Shown here piece after piece: positions 28,100 to 37,586 of a stretch of 64,000 nt of DNA; within the stretch, counting starts at the first letter, position 1, and each line of letters starts with the position of its first letter. This DNA is from CBDCFV01 sp965203835 (GTDB lineage: Bacteria > Chloroflexota > Dehalococcoidia > Lucifugimonadales > UBA3495). The stretch is taken from assembly GCA_965203835.1 (NCBI GenBank), contig OZ241919.1:3906001-3970000 (forward strand), written 5' to 3'. The notes beneath the pieces are model-generated. The model did not search any database. It was not told the origin of the DNA and saw only the letters and a list, made by a program, of their open reading frames with translations. The translations under genes and the position numbers were made by a program.

Positions 28100-28180
28100 G
28101 CGCCTTGTGACTTCCTGCCAAGGCCACCGCCACGCGTCGTCCAGCCAGTCTATGGCAAGTGGTTGCCGGAAGAGGATGAA

Positions 28181-28957
28181 ATGACATCCGTCGATTACTC
28201 CGTGCTGGACAGTCCCGAGGCGTCCGCTCGTTCATTTCATCCGCAGCCCCATTGGACAAAGACGCCTGACGGGGCTGTGGACTATGCTATCGAAGTCGAC
28301 GAGGGAATCTATTTGTCGTGCCGCTTCTTCCCCGCGGGGAGGGCGAATCCGACCGTGTTGTTCTTCTACGGGAACGGAGAGACTGCGGCGGGTTACGACG
28401 ACTTCGCTCGCTTGTATAACGAGATAGGGGCCAACTTCTTCATTGCCGACTACCGGGGCTATGGTGGCGCGGACGGCTCGCCCACCTTCACCACCATGCT
28501 GGCTGATGCCCACAAGGTACTGGAGTCGTTGCGTGAAACCATGCATGTGCGGCGGTTTACCGGGCCGCTCTACGTCATGGGCCGCTCCATGGGTCGTCAC
28601 GCCGCGTTCGAACTGGCGGTGGAGGCGTCTGACAAGATTAACGGCGTCATCATAGAGAGCGGACGGCCCACCCTGGGTCAATTCACTCACGGGCTTGGCC
28701 CCGGCGTTGGCCAAGCGTTGGAGGCCCACTACCAGCGCAAAGTCTGCTCGATAGGTATTCCCGCCATGGTGATTCACGGCCAGATGGACATGGGCGCGCC
28801 GTTAAGCGATGCAGTGGCCATGTACCACAGCCTCCGCACCAACGACAAACATTTGATCATCATTCCGGGCGCCGGCCACAACGACTTGATGTTCGTAGGC
28901 ACCGGACAATATTTCGGCGCCATCAGGAGGTTCCTGGCCAAGTACGCCCGGACATAG
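28181..28957 (+). CDS. Alpha/beta hydrolase
   Basis: This 258-residue hydrolase has the oxyanion region FFYGNGETAAGYDDF, the nucleophile elbow G-R-S-M-G and a late H in GAGHNDLMF. It resembles short esterases or lysophospholipase-like proteins. The ATG at 28181 has GGAAGAGG upstream. It lies about 80 bases after the Baeyer-Villiger monooxygenase, and sequential ester cleavage is plausible. It converges on the LLM oxidoreductase gene. Confidence 0.85.
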   Translation: MTSVDYSVLDSPEASARSFHPQPHWTKTPDGAVDYAIEVDEGIYLSCRFFPAGRANPTVLFFYGNGETAAGYDDFARLYNEIGANFFIADYRGYGGADGSPTFTTMLADAHKVLESLRETMHVRRFTGPLYVMGRSMGRHAAFELAVEASDKINGVIIESGRPTLGQFTHGLGPGVGQALEAHYQRKVCSIGIPAMVIHGQMDMGAPLSDAVAMYHSLRTNDKHLIIIPGAGHNDLMFVGTGQYFGAIRRFLAKYART

Positions 28958-28966
28958 AACCCGCCG

Positions 28967-29902
28967 TTATACTCGGCCAACCAGACCGGCCAACAGGCGT
29001 TCCGTCCTCGCCAGCGATGCTTCGGCGTCGTCTCCCACCGGGAACGGCGATCCCAGGAAGTCGGTAACCCCGGCGTCGGCGAATGAGTGGATGAGGTTTT
29101 CGACCTCCGCTTCATTTCCGATTACGGCTATATCCGCCGGCCCATCCACCGACTCGATGTTGAGCATCCTGCGGTAGTTGACCAGGGTCCCGTAACGTCC
29201 GAACAGTTCCGCCGCTTTCTCGAAGGCGGCGGCCTTGTCGTCGGTCACCGCGACCGGGAGGCCGGCGCATACACGGGGTCTTGGGCGCCCGACCCTCTCG
29301 GCAGCCCTGTTTATTCGAGGGACCACGTGCTCTCCGATGGTCTTCACCCCGCACATCCAAGTGATTGTCCCGGCCGACAGTTCCCCGGCGACCCTCAGCA
29401 TGATCGGCGCCAAGGCTGAAATCAGCACCGGGAACGGGGATGCGCCGTTCATTTCCGAACCGGCTTGGACCCGGTACATTTCACCCGAATAGTTCGCTGC
29501 GCCTTCCGCTACCAACTGGTTCAGAACCGTCAGGTATTCCCTGGTATGACGGCCGGGACGGTCGTAAGAGAGGCCCCAAGAGTCTTCGACGGCCGGTTTG
29601 TGAGACGGTCCAATTCCAAGAGAAAGGCGTCCATTAGACGCAACCTGCGCCGTCATCGCCTGTTGCATCAGGACAGTAGGATGCCGGGGATAGGTTGGAA
29701 CTACGGCGGTGCCGAGTTCGATGCGGCTTGTCAACGTTCCCGCCAGGGCAAGAGTCGTCAGCGCGTCAAACCCCCGACCGGAAAGATGCGGAGCCCAGAA
29801 CGCGTCGAACCCGTCATTCTCCGCCTTGACCACTTGGTTGATGACTTCGTCTATCGTCTTCGATTGGCCCGGCACACTGCCGGGGAACAGTCCTATTCGC
29901 AT
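28967..29902 (-). CDS. LLM class flavin-dependent oxidoreductase (F420-type)
   Basis: This is a luciferase-like TIM-barrel oxidoreductase of 311 residues that may use FMN or F420. Typical features are FDAFWAPHL near the N-terminus, GTAVVPTYPRHPTVLMQQAMT, and LSLGIGPSHKPAVEDSWG. It resembles the F420-dependent N-terminal subfamily. No F420 biosynthesis genes lie nearby. Substrate is unknown. Confidence 0.88.
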   Translation of the reverse strand: MRIGLFPGSVPGQSKTIDEVINQVVKAENDGFDAFWAPHLSGRGFDALTTLALAGTLTSRIELGTAVVPTYPRHPTVLMQQAMTAQVASNGRLSLGIGPSHKPAVEDSWGLSYDRPGRHTREYLTVLNQLVAEGAANYSGEMYRVQAGSEMNGASPFPVLISALAPIMLRVAGELSAGTITWMCGVKTIGEHVVPRINRAAERVGRPRPRVCAGLPVAVTDDKAAAFEKAAELFGRYGTLVNYRRMLNIESVDGPADIAVIGNEAEVENLIHSFADAGVTDFLGSPFPVGDDAEASLARTERLLAGLVGRV

Positions 29903-30037
29903 GTCAATCCTCCCAACGAGACCGATCAGGTCAACTCTAATACTTCCGTTTAGTTGTGATAATCTAACTCATAGCATAGTTTTCCCGGAGCCCGCAATTG
30001 GGCCGGTATATCCGAATCTTTCAGGGGTGGTCCTGGT

Positions 30038-31957
30038 ATGGGTTTTCTTGTCGACAGATGGCGGCGTATCGGTACTCGATTGTACATCGCCTTGGGATTC
30101 GCGGTGTTTCTGACCCTGGTGTCCAGCGCGGTGGGTGTGTACTACTTCGAGCGGAGCGGAGACCTGAACTACCAGGTCCGGTCGGAGTCGGTACCGGTGC
30201 TGGAGGCGTCTTGGGCTGCCGCACGCGAGGCGGAGCGTTTACGGAATGTGGGACTGGGGCTGCTGGCCGAACCCGAATTCGGTTTGGAGGGTTTGCAGGA
30301 GGGATCCGTTGTCGAGTCCCTGGAGCGCTTGGAGAAGGCTTTAAGCGAGGTCAGCGGTGTACAGGCCCTGGAGTCGGATGCGAACTCGGTCAACGACGCC
30401 GCTCATGACTTGGCGGGGGTCATCGATAATCTTGCTTTGAACCGGGATGCTCTGGTCAATGCCAACGCTGCTGCGGCTGATTTACGAGTGCGCTTGGGAG
30501 AATTGTCGTCCGGCGCCGGTCCATCCGAGGCGGCTTTGCCGGTGTTGGAACGAGCGTTGGCGGCTGATGACGAGGTTGGGCTGGAGCTACTGTGGGACGA
30601 GTACGCCGCTTTGTATGCCTCTGGTGTTGACCCGGCTCTGGCTTCTTTGGCAGGTGAGGGTGGAGTGTTCGCAGTCCGAGGCCAGCAACTGGCGTTGCGA
30701 GCTAATATTGTGGACTTGGCTGTAGCTTTCGATGAGTCCAGCGTGGCCCTGCAGGACTCTGTGTCAGGGTTGTTGGAGGCATCCCGCGCTCAGGCCTCAG
30801 ATTCGCTGGGACAGGCCGTAGGTACTTTTGACCGGGGCCGCCTTCTGTTGACAGCTATCAGCGTCGTCAGTGTGCTGGCGGCTACTCTGGCGGCTTGGCT
30901 GTGGGTTGGAAACGGCATGGTGCGGCGGCTTTCAAGGATGTCGGAGCGGATGCGAAGGATGGCCGACGGCGATTTGGAAACTCCGGTGCCGGAGGTTGGG
31001 CAAGACGAAATTGGAGAACTGGCCAGTGCTTTGGAAGTCTTCCGGGAACAGGCGCTGGAAGTCCAGCGGCTGAACCTCGTCGAGCAACTATATGGAGAGT
31101 TGCAAGTGGCGAATGCGGAGTTGCAGCGTATGCAGGCCCGGCTGGTGGCCCAGGAAAAATTGGCGGCCCTGGGCGAGTTGGTGTCCGGCGTGGCCCACGA
31201 GATCAGCAACCCCTTGAATTTTGTCCACAATTTCTCCGAGGGATCAATCGAACTGTACAGTGAACTGTCCGAGATGCTGGAGAATTACCGGGACAAGATG
31301 ACCGAGGATGACACGGCCTTATTAGATGACATCAGCCAGGAGTTGACCAGCAGCCTGAACCGTGTGCTTTCCAACGGAGGCCGCGCCTTGGCCATCGTTG
31401 AGCGTATGCGCGGGCTGGGAGTTGTGGGTGGACAACCGGTGTTGACAGAGTTGAATTCCGTGCTCCAGCAAGCAGCCCAGTCAGCCTGCAACGCTTTTGG
31501 TGCGGAGTGGAAGGATTCCCCGGTCCAGTTGATTTTCGACCTGGACCCGTCGTTAGGTGATGTGCCCTTGGTGGAACGGGACTTCGATGAAGCGGTACTG
31601 AACCTGGTGTCGAACGCCTGCTTTGCAATGCGGCTGAAGCAGGAAGAATTGGGCGACAGTTACCAGCCGGTGCTGGCCGTGTCGAGCCGTCTGGTTGACG
31701 GCATGGCGGAAGTGAAGGTGCGGGATAACGGCCCCGGAATTGCGGACGACGTGGTAGGTCACATATTCAACCCGTTCTTCTCGACTCGCGATGGGGCTTT
31801 GGGGGCAGGGTTAGGTCTGCCTATCGCTGCCGACGTGGCGCGACGGTTGGGCGGTGACCTGTCGGTTGACACGATGGTCGGAGAATATGCGGAGTTCACA
31901 ATGAGCCTGCCTGCACACGCGGTCGCAGACAGGCTCGCTGTTGAGACTGCCGATTAG
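30038..31957 (+). CDS. Membrane sensor histidine kinase
   Basis: This 639-residue kinase has a transmembrane helix at about 11-37, a large mainly helical extracytoplasmic region, a second helix at about 265-290, a HAMP domain and a coiled coil. The phosphoacceptor is His387 in VAHEISNPLNF, and the ATPase domain has NLVSNACFA, DNGPGIAD and the FFSTRDG / GAGLGL motifs. No response regulator gene adjoins, so it is an orphan kinase. The upstream gap is short. Confidence 0.92.
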   Translation: MGFLVDRWRRIGTRLYIALGFAVFLTLVSSAVGVYYFERSGDLNYQVRSESVPVLEASWAAAREAERLRNVGLGLLAEPEFGLEGLQEGSVVESLERLEKALSEVSGVQALESDANSVNDAAHDLAGVIDNLALNRDALVNANAAAADLRVRLGELSSGAGPSEAALPVLERALAADDEVGLELLWDEYAALYASGVDPALASLAGEGGVFAVRGQQLALRANIVDLAVAFDESSVALQDSVSGLLEASRAQASDSLGQAVGTFDRGRLLLTAISVVSVLAATLAAWLWVGNGMVRRLSRMSERMRRMADGDLETPVPEVGQDEIGELASALEVFREQALEVQRLNLVEQLYGELQVANAELQRMQARLVAQEKLAALGELVSGVAHEISNPLNFVHNFSEGSIELYSELSEMLENYRDKMTEDDTALLDDISQELTSSLNRVLSNGGRALAIVERMRGLGVVGGQPVLTELNSVLQQAAQSACNAFGAEWKDSPVQLIFDLDPSLGDVPLVERDFDEAVLNLVSNACFAMRLKQEELGDSYQPVLAVSSRLVDGMAEVKVRDNGPGIADDVVGHIFNPFFSTRDGALGAGLGLPIAADVARRLGGDLSVDTMVGEYAEFTMSLPAHAVADRLAVETAD

Positions 31958-32001
31958 CAGGTTAGCCGTGTGATGATCTTCAGCCCGGGACCGGAGCCGG
32001 A

Positions 32002-33660
32002 TTACCGTCTGCGGAGGATCAGGTAGACAAAAGCGATAACGACCACAATTCCAGTAATGCCCAGGATGATGACCAGCGTGGTGCGTTGGCGGGGAGTCGC
32101 GGCAATGCCGGCGAGGGCGTTCCGAATACGAGGCACGGCGTTGCCGATTATCGGCAGGCCGGGGCGCTCCAGAGTCGGTGATAGCTCTTCCTTGGTGAGT
32201 CCGCTTCCGGGCGGCGTTGGAGTGATTGTCGTGACGGCTATTGGGACAACGACGGGTATCGGGGTTGGCGTCGATGTAGGCAAAGGCGTTTGTGTGGGGG
32301 CCGGTGAATGTGTAGGCGTCGGCGCCCTTGTTGGCGTCGGCGTGGGGGTGCTGGTGGGCGTCGGTGTCATAGTGGGCGTCGGCGTAGGAGTGCTGGTAGG
32401 AGTCGGCATAGGCGTGCTGGTGGGGGCCGCCGCAGGTCTACTTGTGGGCGTCGGTGTCATAGTGGGTGTAGGCATGGGAATGCTGGTGGGAGTTAGTGTA
32501 GGAACGCCTCCAACATGCACGTCGTCATCGTCGTCTGTCGTGCCTTCGGTCGTTGATGATTGCGTAACTTGCGACGGCGGTTGAGGGACCGGCATGGGCA
32601 CCGCTTCAGGCACCTGCGACGTAACGGGATTCTCCGGCGGTGTTTCTGGCCGGTTCTGTGGTTGAGTTTCGGGAGGACTGTCCACTGGGTTGTTCTCGGA
32701 GTCCGATGTTGAACCTACCCCCGGATCGTTGCTGGCATCGTCGCCGCTTTCATCCTCTTCCTCGGGAGTAGGTGCGGGTACGGGAGTTGGCGCCGCAGTA
32801 GGTACAGGTGTGGGCGTTGGCGCTTGGGTAGGTATGGGAGTGGGCGTTAGCGTAGGTACAGGCGTTGGCACTTCGGTGGGTACGGGAGTGGGCGTTAGCG
32901 TAGGTACGGGCGTCGGCGTTAGCGTAGGTACAGGAGTTGGCGCTTCGGTAGGTACGGGTGTGGGCGTAGGCGTAGGCACGGGCGTTGGCGCTTCGGTAGG
33001 TACGGGTGTGGGCGTAGGCGCAGGAGTAGGCGTTGCGGTAGGCGCAGGAGTGGGTGTTGCGGTAGGCACAGGAGTGGGTGTTGCGGTAGGCACAGGAGTG
33101 GGTGTTGCGGTAGGCACAGGAGTGGGCGTTGGCGTAGGTTCCGGGTCAGGTTCCGGTGCGGGCTCGTCCTGTACGCTGATAGTCACCTCTGAAGGTGACC
33201 CCACTTGGTATTCGTCAAAAACGGAATTGATCGCGATCCGGATAGTTCGAGGTGTTGGCTGAGGTTCAATGCCGTCCTTCACGCCATAGGTCAATGTGCG
33301 AGTGGTCTGTCCGGCGCGAAATACGAAAGCGATCAATGCGTCAGCAAACGGGCCCTGCCATGAATCAAATGCGATGATACCACCGGTGATCCTGTCGCTC
33401 TCAGTGGCATCATCAGGAAGCGGTGGGTTTATATGCACCGTGATCGTCAGGTTCTGACCCGGACTCACCGGAGATGGCGTGACGCTTCCCAAGGTCACCA
33501 CTGGGAGCGTGTCGTCTTGCGCCTGCACCAGCAGCAAGGATCGGGTTTCCGTGACATGCGCCCCAGTGTTGAAGACGAGAGCGGCAATGCTTATGCAGAA
33601 AGCAAGGAGCAATCTCTTGGAGCAAAAGCCTGTCCCAAAACGCAACAATCGAAACATCAT
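32002..33660 (-). CDS. Proline/threonine-rich repeat surface protein with C-terminal membrane anchor
   Basis: This 552-residue protein has an N-terminal signal sequence, then a beta-rich domain resembling Calx-beta or a similar Ig-like fold, then long TPTPVPT-type repeats. Two repeat tracts are separated by an acidic Ser/Asp/Gln-rich stretch, and a C-terminal membrane helix ends in basic residues (LILRRR). It looks like a cell-surface stalk displaying an N-terminal domain. Similar low-complexity stalks occur in Chloroflexota. Function is unknown. Confidence 0.8.
   Translation of the reverse strand: MMFRLLRFGTGFCSKRLLLAFCISIAALVFNTGAHVTETRSLLLVQAQDDTLPVVTLGSVTPSPVSPGQNLTITVHINPPLPDDATESDRITGGIIAFDSWQGPFADALIAFVFRAGQTTRTLTYGVKDGIEPQPTPRTIRIAINSVFDEYQVGSPSEVTISVQDEPAPEPDPEPTPTPTPVPTATPTPVPTATPTPVPTATPTPAPTATPTPAPTPTPVPTEAPTPVPTPTPTPVPTEAPTPVPTLTPTPVPTLTPTPVPTEVPTPVPTLTPTPIPTQAPTPTPVPTAAPTPVPAPTPEEEDESGDDASNDPGVGSTSDSENNPVDSPPETQPQNRPETPPENPVTSQVPEAVPMPVPQPPSQVTQSSTTEGTTDDDDDVHVGGVPTLTPTSIPMPTPTMTPTPTSRPAAAPTSTPMPTPTSTPTPTPTMTPTPTSTPTPTPTRAPTPTHSPAPTQTPLPTSTPTPIPVVVPIAVTTITPTPPGSGLTKEELSPTLERPGLPIIGNAVPRIRNALAGIAATPRQRTTLVIILGITGIVVVIAFVYLILRRR
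32270..32500. repeat. Tandem repeat encoding the membrane-proximal Thr/Pro stalk
   Basis: Imperfect units of 12-24 bases built on GGCGTCGG and TGGGGGT motifs encode PTPTxTPT repeats. They lie within the surface-protein gene and are coding, not a CRISPR array. Confidence 0.7.
32770..33140. repeat. Tandem repeat encoding the main Thr/Pro stalk
   Basis: Units such as GGTAGGTACGGGTGTGGGCG recur in a nearly regular register across about 370 bases inside the surface-protein gene. This is a length-variable coding repeat. Confidence 0.8.
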
Positions 33661-33842
33661 AGTGGTCTGAAGCGGGTTATAGATCCGATCTATCTGATGA
33701 GAATGGATGGACTTTCCCGGTGGTACGAGAACAGGTCATTTTCGGATTTATGCAAGCGGACCGAGGGTATTCCAATTTTCCACGCTGGTATACAGTCACT
33801 TGTTCACGCACAGGCACTTGACCGAAGTAGAGGAGGAAAACG

Positions 33843-34880
33843 ATGGCTGAAGAACCGATCAGGGTGGGTCTGATAGGCGCCGGTGGAAACGTGAGAAACC
33901 GGCATATTCCTGGGTTCCTGGCTGTTGAAGACTGTGAGATCGTGGCCGTGGCCAACCGGACGGTCCAGTCAGGCAGGGTTGTGGCGGACCAGTTCAATAT
34001 TCCGAAGGTGTACGGCCATTGGCGGGAGTTGCTGGAAGACGACGAGATCAACGCCGTGTGCATCGGCACCTGGCCCTACATGCACCGCACCATGACCCTG
34101 GCTGCCTTGGAGGCGGGGAAGCATGTGCTCACCGAGGCCAGGATGGCGAATGACGCGGCCGAGGCCCGTGATATGCTGAACGCCTCGCTGGCCCATCCTC
34201 ACCTGGTCTGTCAACTCACTCCGACCTCCACCAGTTACACCATCGACAACGTCATCAAGAGGTTGATCGACGAAGGTCATTTGGGCCGATTGCTGTCGGT
34301 GGATTTCATGTCTCTACAGACCAACTTTGCCGATTTCGACAGGCCGTTGCACTGGCGGCAAGACCGCGCCCTCAGCGGCTACAACACCCTGAACATCGGC
34401 GCATCCTACGAGTCCATGATGCGCTGGCTCGGGCGGGGAAACCGCGTTATGGCTATGTCCAAGACCCATGTGCCTTACCGGCGGGACGACGCCGGGCATC
34501 TCACGTCCGTCACCATACCGGACCACATCGACATACTCTACGAGTTGGCCAACGGGGCCCAGGTCCACATGCAGATGAGCGCCACCTCCGGGCTGAACGG
34601 AGGGAACCACATCTGGCTGTTCGGAACGGACGGCACAATCCACGTGGACTCTCAGCGCAAAGTGTGGGCCGGCAAGCGGGGCGACACCGAGTTGAGCGAA
34701 GTCCCCAATCCGCCGGAGACCCAAGCCAAGTACCGGGTTGAGGAACAGTTCACCAACGCCATCCGCGGCACGGAAATAGTGGACATGGTGGCCTTCGAGA
34801 CCGGAGTCCACTATATGGAGTGGACCGAGGCGGTCTATCGCAGCGCCATGACAGGCCAAGCCGTTTACCTTCCCCTGTAG
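33843..34880 (+). CDS. Gfo/Idh/MocA family oxidoreductase
   Basis: This 345-residue NAD(P)-dependent dehydrogenase starts with VGLIGAGGNVRNRHIPGF, a Rossmann fold typical of the family, and continues with TEARMANDAAEARDM, where the EKP-like motif is replaced by EAR. The C-terminal half is the usual alpha/beta substrate domain. It acts on sugars, inositols or related alcohols; the substrate is unknown. AGGAGG precedes the ATG. Confidence 0.88.
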   Translation: MAEEPIRVGLIGAGGNVRNRHIPGFLAVEDCEIVAVANRTVQSGRVVADQFNIPKVYGHWRELLEDDEINAVCIGTWPYMHRTMTLAALEAGKHVLTEARMANDAAEARDMLNASLAHPHLVCQLTPTSTSYTIDNVIKRLIDEGHLGRLLSVDFMSLQTNFADFDRPLHWRQDRALSGYNTLNIGASYESMMRWLGRGNRVMAMSKTHVPYRRDDAGHLTSVTIPDHIDILYELANGAQVHMQMSATSGLNGGNHIWLFGTDGTIHVDSQRKVWAGKRGDTELSEVPNPPETQAKYRVEEQFTNAIRGTEIVDMVAFETGVHYMEWTEAVYRSAMTGQAVYLPL

Positions 34881-35166
34881 GGCGGCACTCCGACTCCGCC
34901 ATTGCCGGGAGGCCGGTTGTGCAGTCAGTCAAGCCTCCGGTTTGCGCTGAATACAGGACCCTTTCAGGGGGAAGGAGGGATGGCGTTGAGTAGTCTGGGG
35001 CGACTGGACCGCCATCCTGCCATGTTACACTACCGGCAAATCCTGTCCTTATCCGGTTGGCTTCGTGTTCGTCAAGAAGTGTCTTCCGTTATATTGTAAG
35101 TCCTCGTTAGCGACCAGCCCATGAGTGTCAAGCGGTGGGATCGCGTCGTGGAAGGAGAGTTCACTC

Positions 35167-35862
35167 TTGGCGATTGAATCGGACGGCCTTCGCAGAACAG
35201 CCTTGGTCCTGGTGTATGTAGGGCTGGGTTGGAACCTGGTGGAGGCGGTGGTTGCCTTCTGGGCGGGGGTTCAGGACGGGAGCGTGGCCGTACTGGCCTT
35301 CGGGCTGGACAGCGTCGTCGAGCTTCTCGCCGGCGGGGTCCTGGTGTGGCGGTTGAGGACGGAGCGGGACGATGAGGAAGCGGAGGCCGCCGAGAGAAGG
35401 GCGCAAAGGCTGGTGGGCCTCACTTTCTTCCTTTTGGCAGCATATATTGTCGTCCATTCCGGGGCCAACCTGCTGGGGTGGTTGCCCGAACCGAGGCCGA
35501 GCCTTGCGGGCGTGGCGATTGTCGTGGCCAGCGCCGTGGTGATGGCCGTCCTCTACGTGGGCAAGATGCGCATCGCTGCCCGGATGCAGTCCCGGTCGTT
35601 GAGAGCGGAGGCGATGGAGAGCCTGTTCTGTGATCTCCAGGACCTGACCGTCCTGGTGGGACTGGCGCTCAACAGCCTGTTCTCTTGGTGGTGGGCGGAC
35701 CCGGTCGCGGCCCTGTTCCTGGTCCCCTTCTTTATCAATGAGGGCAGGGAGAACCTGGCGGGGCATGGAGAGGAGGATGAGGACCACGGACCCAGAGTGT
35801 GCTTTTGCACCAATTGCTTTTATGGAGCGCGCGTCTGCCGGGCAGCATGCTGCCAGCCTTGA
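35167..35862 (+). CDS. Cation-diffusion-facilitator-like membrane protein with Cys-rich tail
   Basis: This roughly 231-residue membrane protein has about five or six hydrophobic segments. The membrane region matches the cation efflux pattern, with FGLDSVVELLAG and WWADPVAALFL in the expected places. The C-terminus ends in CFCTNCFYGARVCRAACC, a likely metal-binding tail in place of the usual cytoplasmic domain. The TTG start at 35167 has AAGGAG nine bases upstream. Metal specificity is unknown. Confidence 0.75.
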   Translation: MAIESDGLRRTALVLVYVGLGWNLVEAVVAFWAGVQDGSVAVLAFGLDSVVELLAGGVLVWRLRTERDDEEAEAAERRAQRLVGLTFFLLAAYIVVHSGANLLGWLPEPRPSLAGVAIVVASAVVMAVLYVGKMRIAARMQSRSLRAEAMESLFCDLQDLTVLVGLALNSLFSWWWADPVAALFLVPFFINEGRENLAGHGEEDEDHGPRVCFCTNCFYGARVCRAACCQP

Positions 35863-35892
35863 GCCAAGGAATATACCGACAAAGCTAATGGC

Positions 35893-36663
35893 CTAAATGA
35901 GGCCCAAGCGGAAGGCGGTCAGCACCGCAGCCAGCCGATTTCTGGCGCGGAGTTTCCGTCGTGCGTTACGGACGTGGTTCAAGACAGTGTGCTCGCTGAT
36001 ATTGAGGTCGCGGGCGATTTGTTCTATCTCAAGGCCCATGGCCAACAGGCGCAACACCTCGACCTCACGGTCTGACAGGGGAGCAACTTCATCGTTGGCC
36101 GGACCAGGGTTGAAGTCGTTTGGCCCGTCTGAATGTGCTGTCTCTGAGGAGAGTATGCCCAAGACCCGTTTGGCCACGTTGCCGGCTTCCGCGTCATCCT
36201 TCTGTTCGTGGAACAGGTGCACCAAGACCCTCTGCTGTTCCGATTGGACAATAAGAGGGGTTACCGTAATGCGTTTTCGCGCGCCCGAGGCGCAGCGCGC
36301 TGCGACGTGGACCACCGGGGGGATAATCCCTTCTCTGGCGCACTGTATGGCGGGGCAACCTTCCATACATACGGGCGCCGCCCCGTTCTCAGGAAGGCTC
36401 TGCAGGACCTCGTAGCACCGTAGCCCGATCGCCTCGTCCGGTGTGTGTCCGAGAATCTGCTCGGCGCTGCGGTTCCAGAACAGGATAGTCTGGCTCATGT
36501 CCACGGCGTAGACACCGTATGGCGCTTCATTCAGCAGACTTAACATTCGACTCAAACAGTTGGGCGGCACTTTTAATGGCGGTCCGGGCAGTTTCTCCAA
36601 AGTCAGTCTATCATCGGCACGTGCAATGGCGCTAGAGAACGCCCGCCCGCATGTTCGTATCAC
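35893..36663 (-). CDS. PAS domain LuxR-type transcriptional regulator
   Basis: This 256-residue protein has a PAS domain (VYAVDMSQTILFWNRSAEQI) and a C-terminal LuxR/GerE helix-turn-helix (LSDREVEVLRLLAMGLEIEQ, then ISEHTVLNHV). Cys residues in the PAS region (RCYEVL, VCMEGCPAIQC) could bind a metal or cluster. It probably senses a small molecule or redox state and activates a nearby promoter. Targets are unknown. Confidence 0.9.
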   Translation of the reverse strand: MIRTCGRAFSSAIARADDRLTLEKLPGPPLKVPPNCLSRMLSLLNEAPYGVYAVDMSQTILFWNRSAEQILGHTPDEAIGLRCYEVLQSLPENGAAPVCMEGCPAIQCAREGIIPPVVHVAARCASGARKRITVTPLIVQSEQQRVLVHLFHEQKDDAEAGNVAKRVLGILSSETAHSDGPNDFNPGPANDEVAPLSDREVEVLRLLAMGLEIEQIARDLNISEHTVLNHVRNARRKLRARNRLAAVLTAFRLGLI

Positions 36664-36971
36664 GCTTGTTCATTTACAAGTGAAGATGTGACCTGTGTGT
36701 TTCTGCGGAACCGGACTTTCCGGTTATCCATGTCTACTTCGTCCACTCGCCAGCCAGCGCTCATCCATGCATAGCATTGGCGCGGGACTTACTGTTTGCC
36801 CACCATTCACGGTGTTCATGGGCGAAGTATGGAAGCTTGCGGCCAATAATCGTCTCTATCGATTGAAAGGACATCTCCACGACGCCAACCTCGCGGTCGA
36901 TGCCCCGGAGATGGTCTGTTTAGAGAGTCATACTTGCGGCGTTTTACAGGCATCAAAGGCTCCTTGCGCGG

Positions 36972-37172
36972 GTGTGGAAGCCCGACGCGCCTGCGGTGAC
37001 AGCGGCTTCCAGCAACGGCAATACCACCCTGTTGGTGGGGTGGTACATCGCGCTTGCCATGATGGGGCTGGCGACTTCCATTGCTTACGGGGGCACACGC
37101 TACGTGAACAGGCTGCGCAGGCTGCCCTTGTCCGTAGTAGTGCAGAGAAGCCGCGAGTTCTTTAGGTGGTAG
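36972..37172 (+). CDS. Possible small membrane protein
   Basis: A GTG-initiated frame of 66 residues encodes one or two hydrophobic segments (LLVGWYIALAMMGLATSIAY) followed by a basic cluster (NRLRRL). The composition fits a small membrane protein. It has no recognised relative and no strong ribosome binding site, so it could be spurious. Confidence 0.3.
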   Translation: MWKPDAPAVTAASSNGNTTLLVGWYIALAMMGLATSIAYGGTRYVNRLRRLPLSVVVQRSREFFRW

Positions 37173-37430
37173 AAGCGGTGCAACCTTCCACGTATATCGA
37201 CTCTGCACCGCTCTCGGAAAGACTCTACGCCGCCACTCGATGAGTGAGAATTTTTCTTTGACCGCGGAGGTCTGTCGCTTCTGCCCGGAACCTTCTCCCA
37301 CTAGTTCAGTCGCTCAAGGTAGAATATATTGCGCCAAACAAATGGGCCTTCTAAATGAAAAGCGCCGCCCTCGCGGAAGAGCGACGCCTATAGGAATGTG
37401 AGTTAGAAATATCAGTTGTTCAGAGTTTCT

Positions 37431-37586
37431 CTATAAACCGCCTCCTTGCCCGTATTCCATCACACCGACCACCCTGCGAACCTCCGCAACCAGTCGGGCA
37501 AGCTGTTCGTCGTTATGCTCGGACTCCTGTTAATGCTCAATCAACAAGTCGAGCTTATCGTTGATATTCTTTGACTCTCCAAGCAT
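37431..37586 (-). pseudogene. Broken small helical protein frame
   Basis: A 51-codon minus-strand frame starts at 37586 and is interrupted by TAA at 37532-37530. Both sides read as charged helical peptide (NINDKLDLLIEH, then DEQLARLVAEVRRVVG). This could be a decayed small coiled-coil gene, or chance. Confidence 0.22.

Noticed and set aside
32270..33140. Regular short repeats that could suggest a CRISPR array
   Set aside because: The units are tandem without spacers, and encode a Thr/Pro stalk in an open frame with signal peptide and membrane anchor.
34881..35166. Small open frames before the CDF-like gene
   Set aside because: The frame at 34902-35099 has no family resemblance and no ribosome binding site; the region is treated as noncoding.
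36695..37165. Plus-strand open frame of 156 codons in the intergenic region
   Set aside because: It is Cys/His-rich without hydrophobic or domain pattern and lacks a ribosome binding site.
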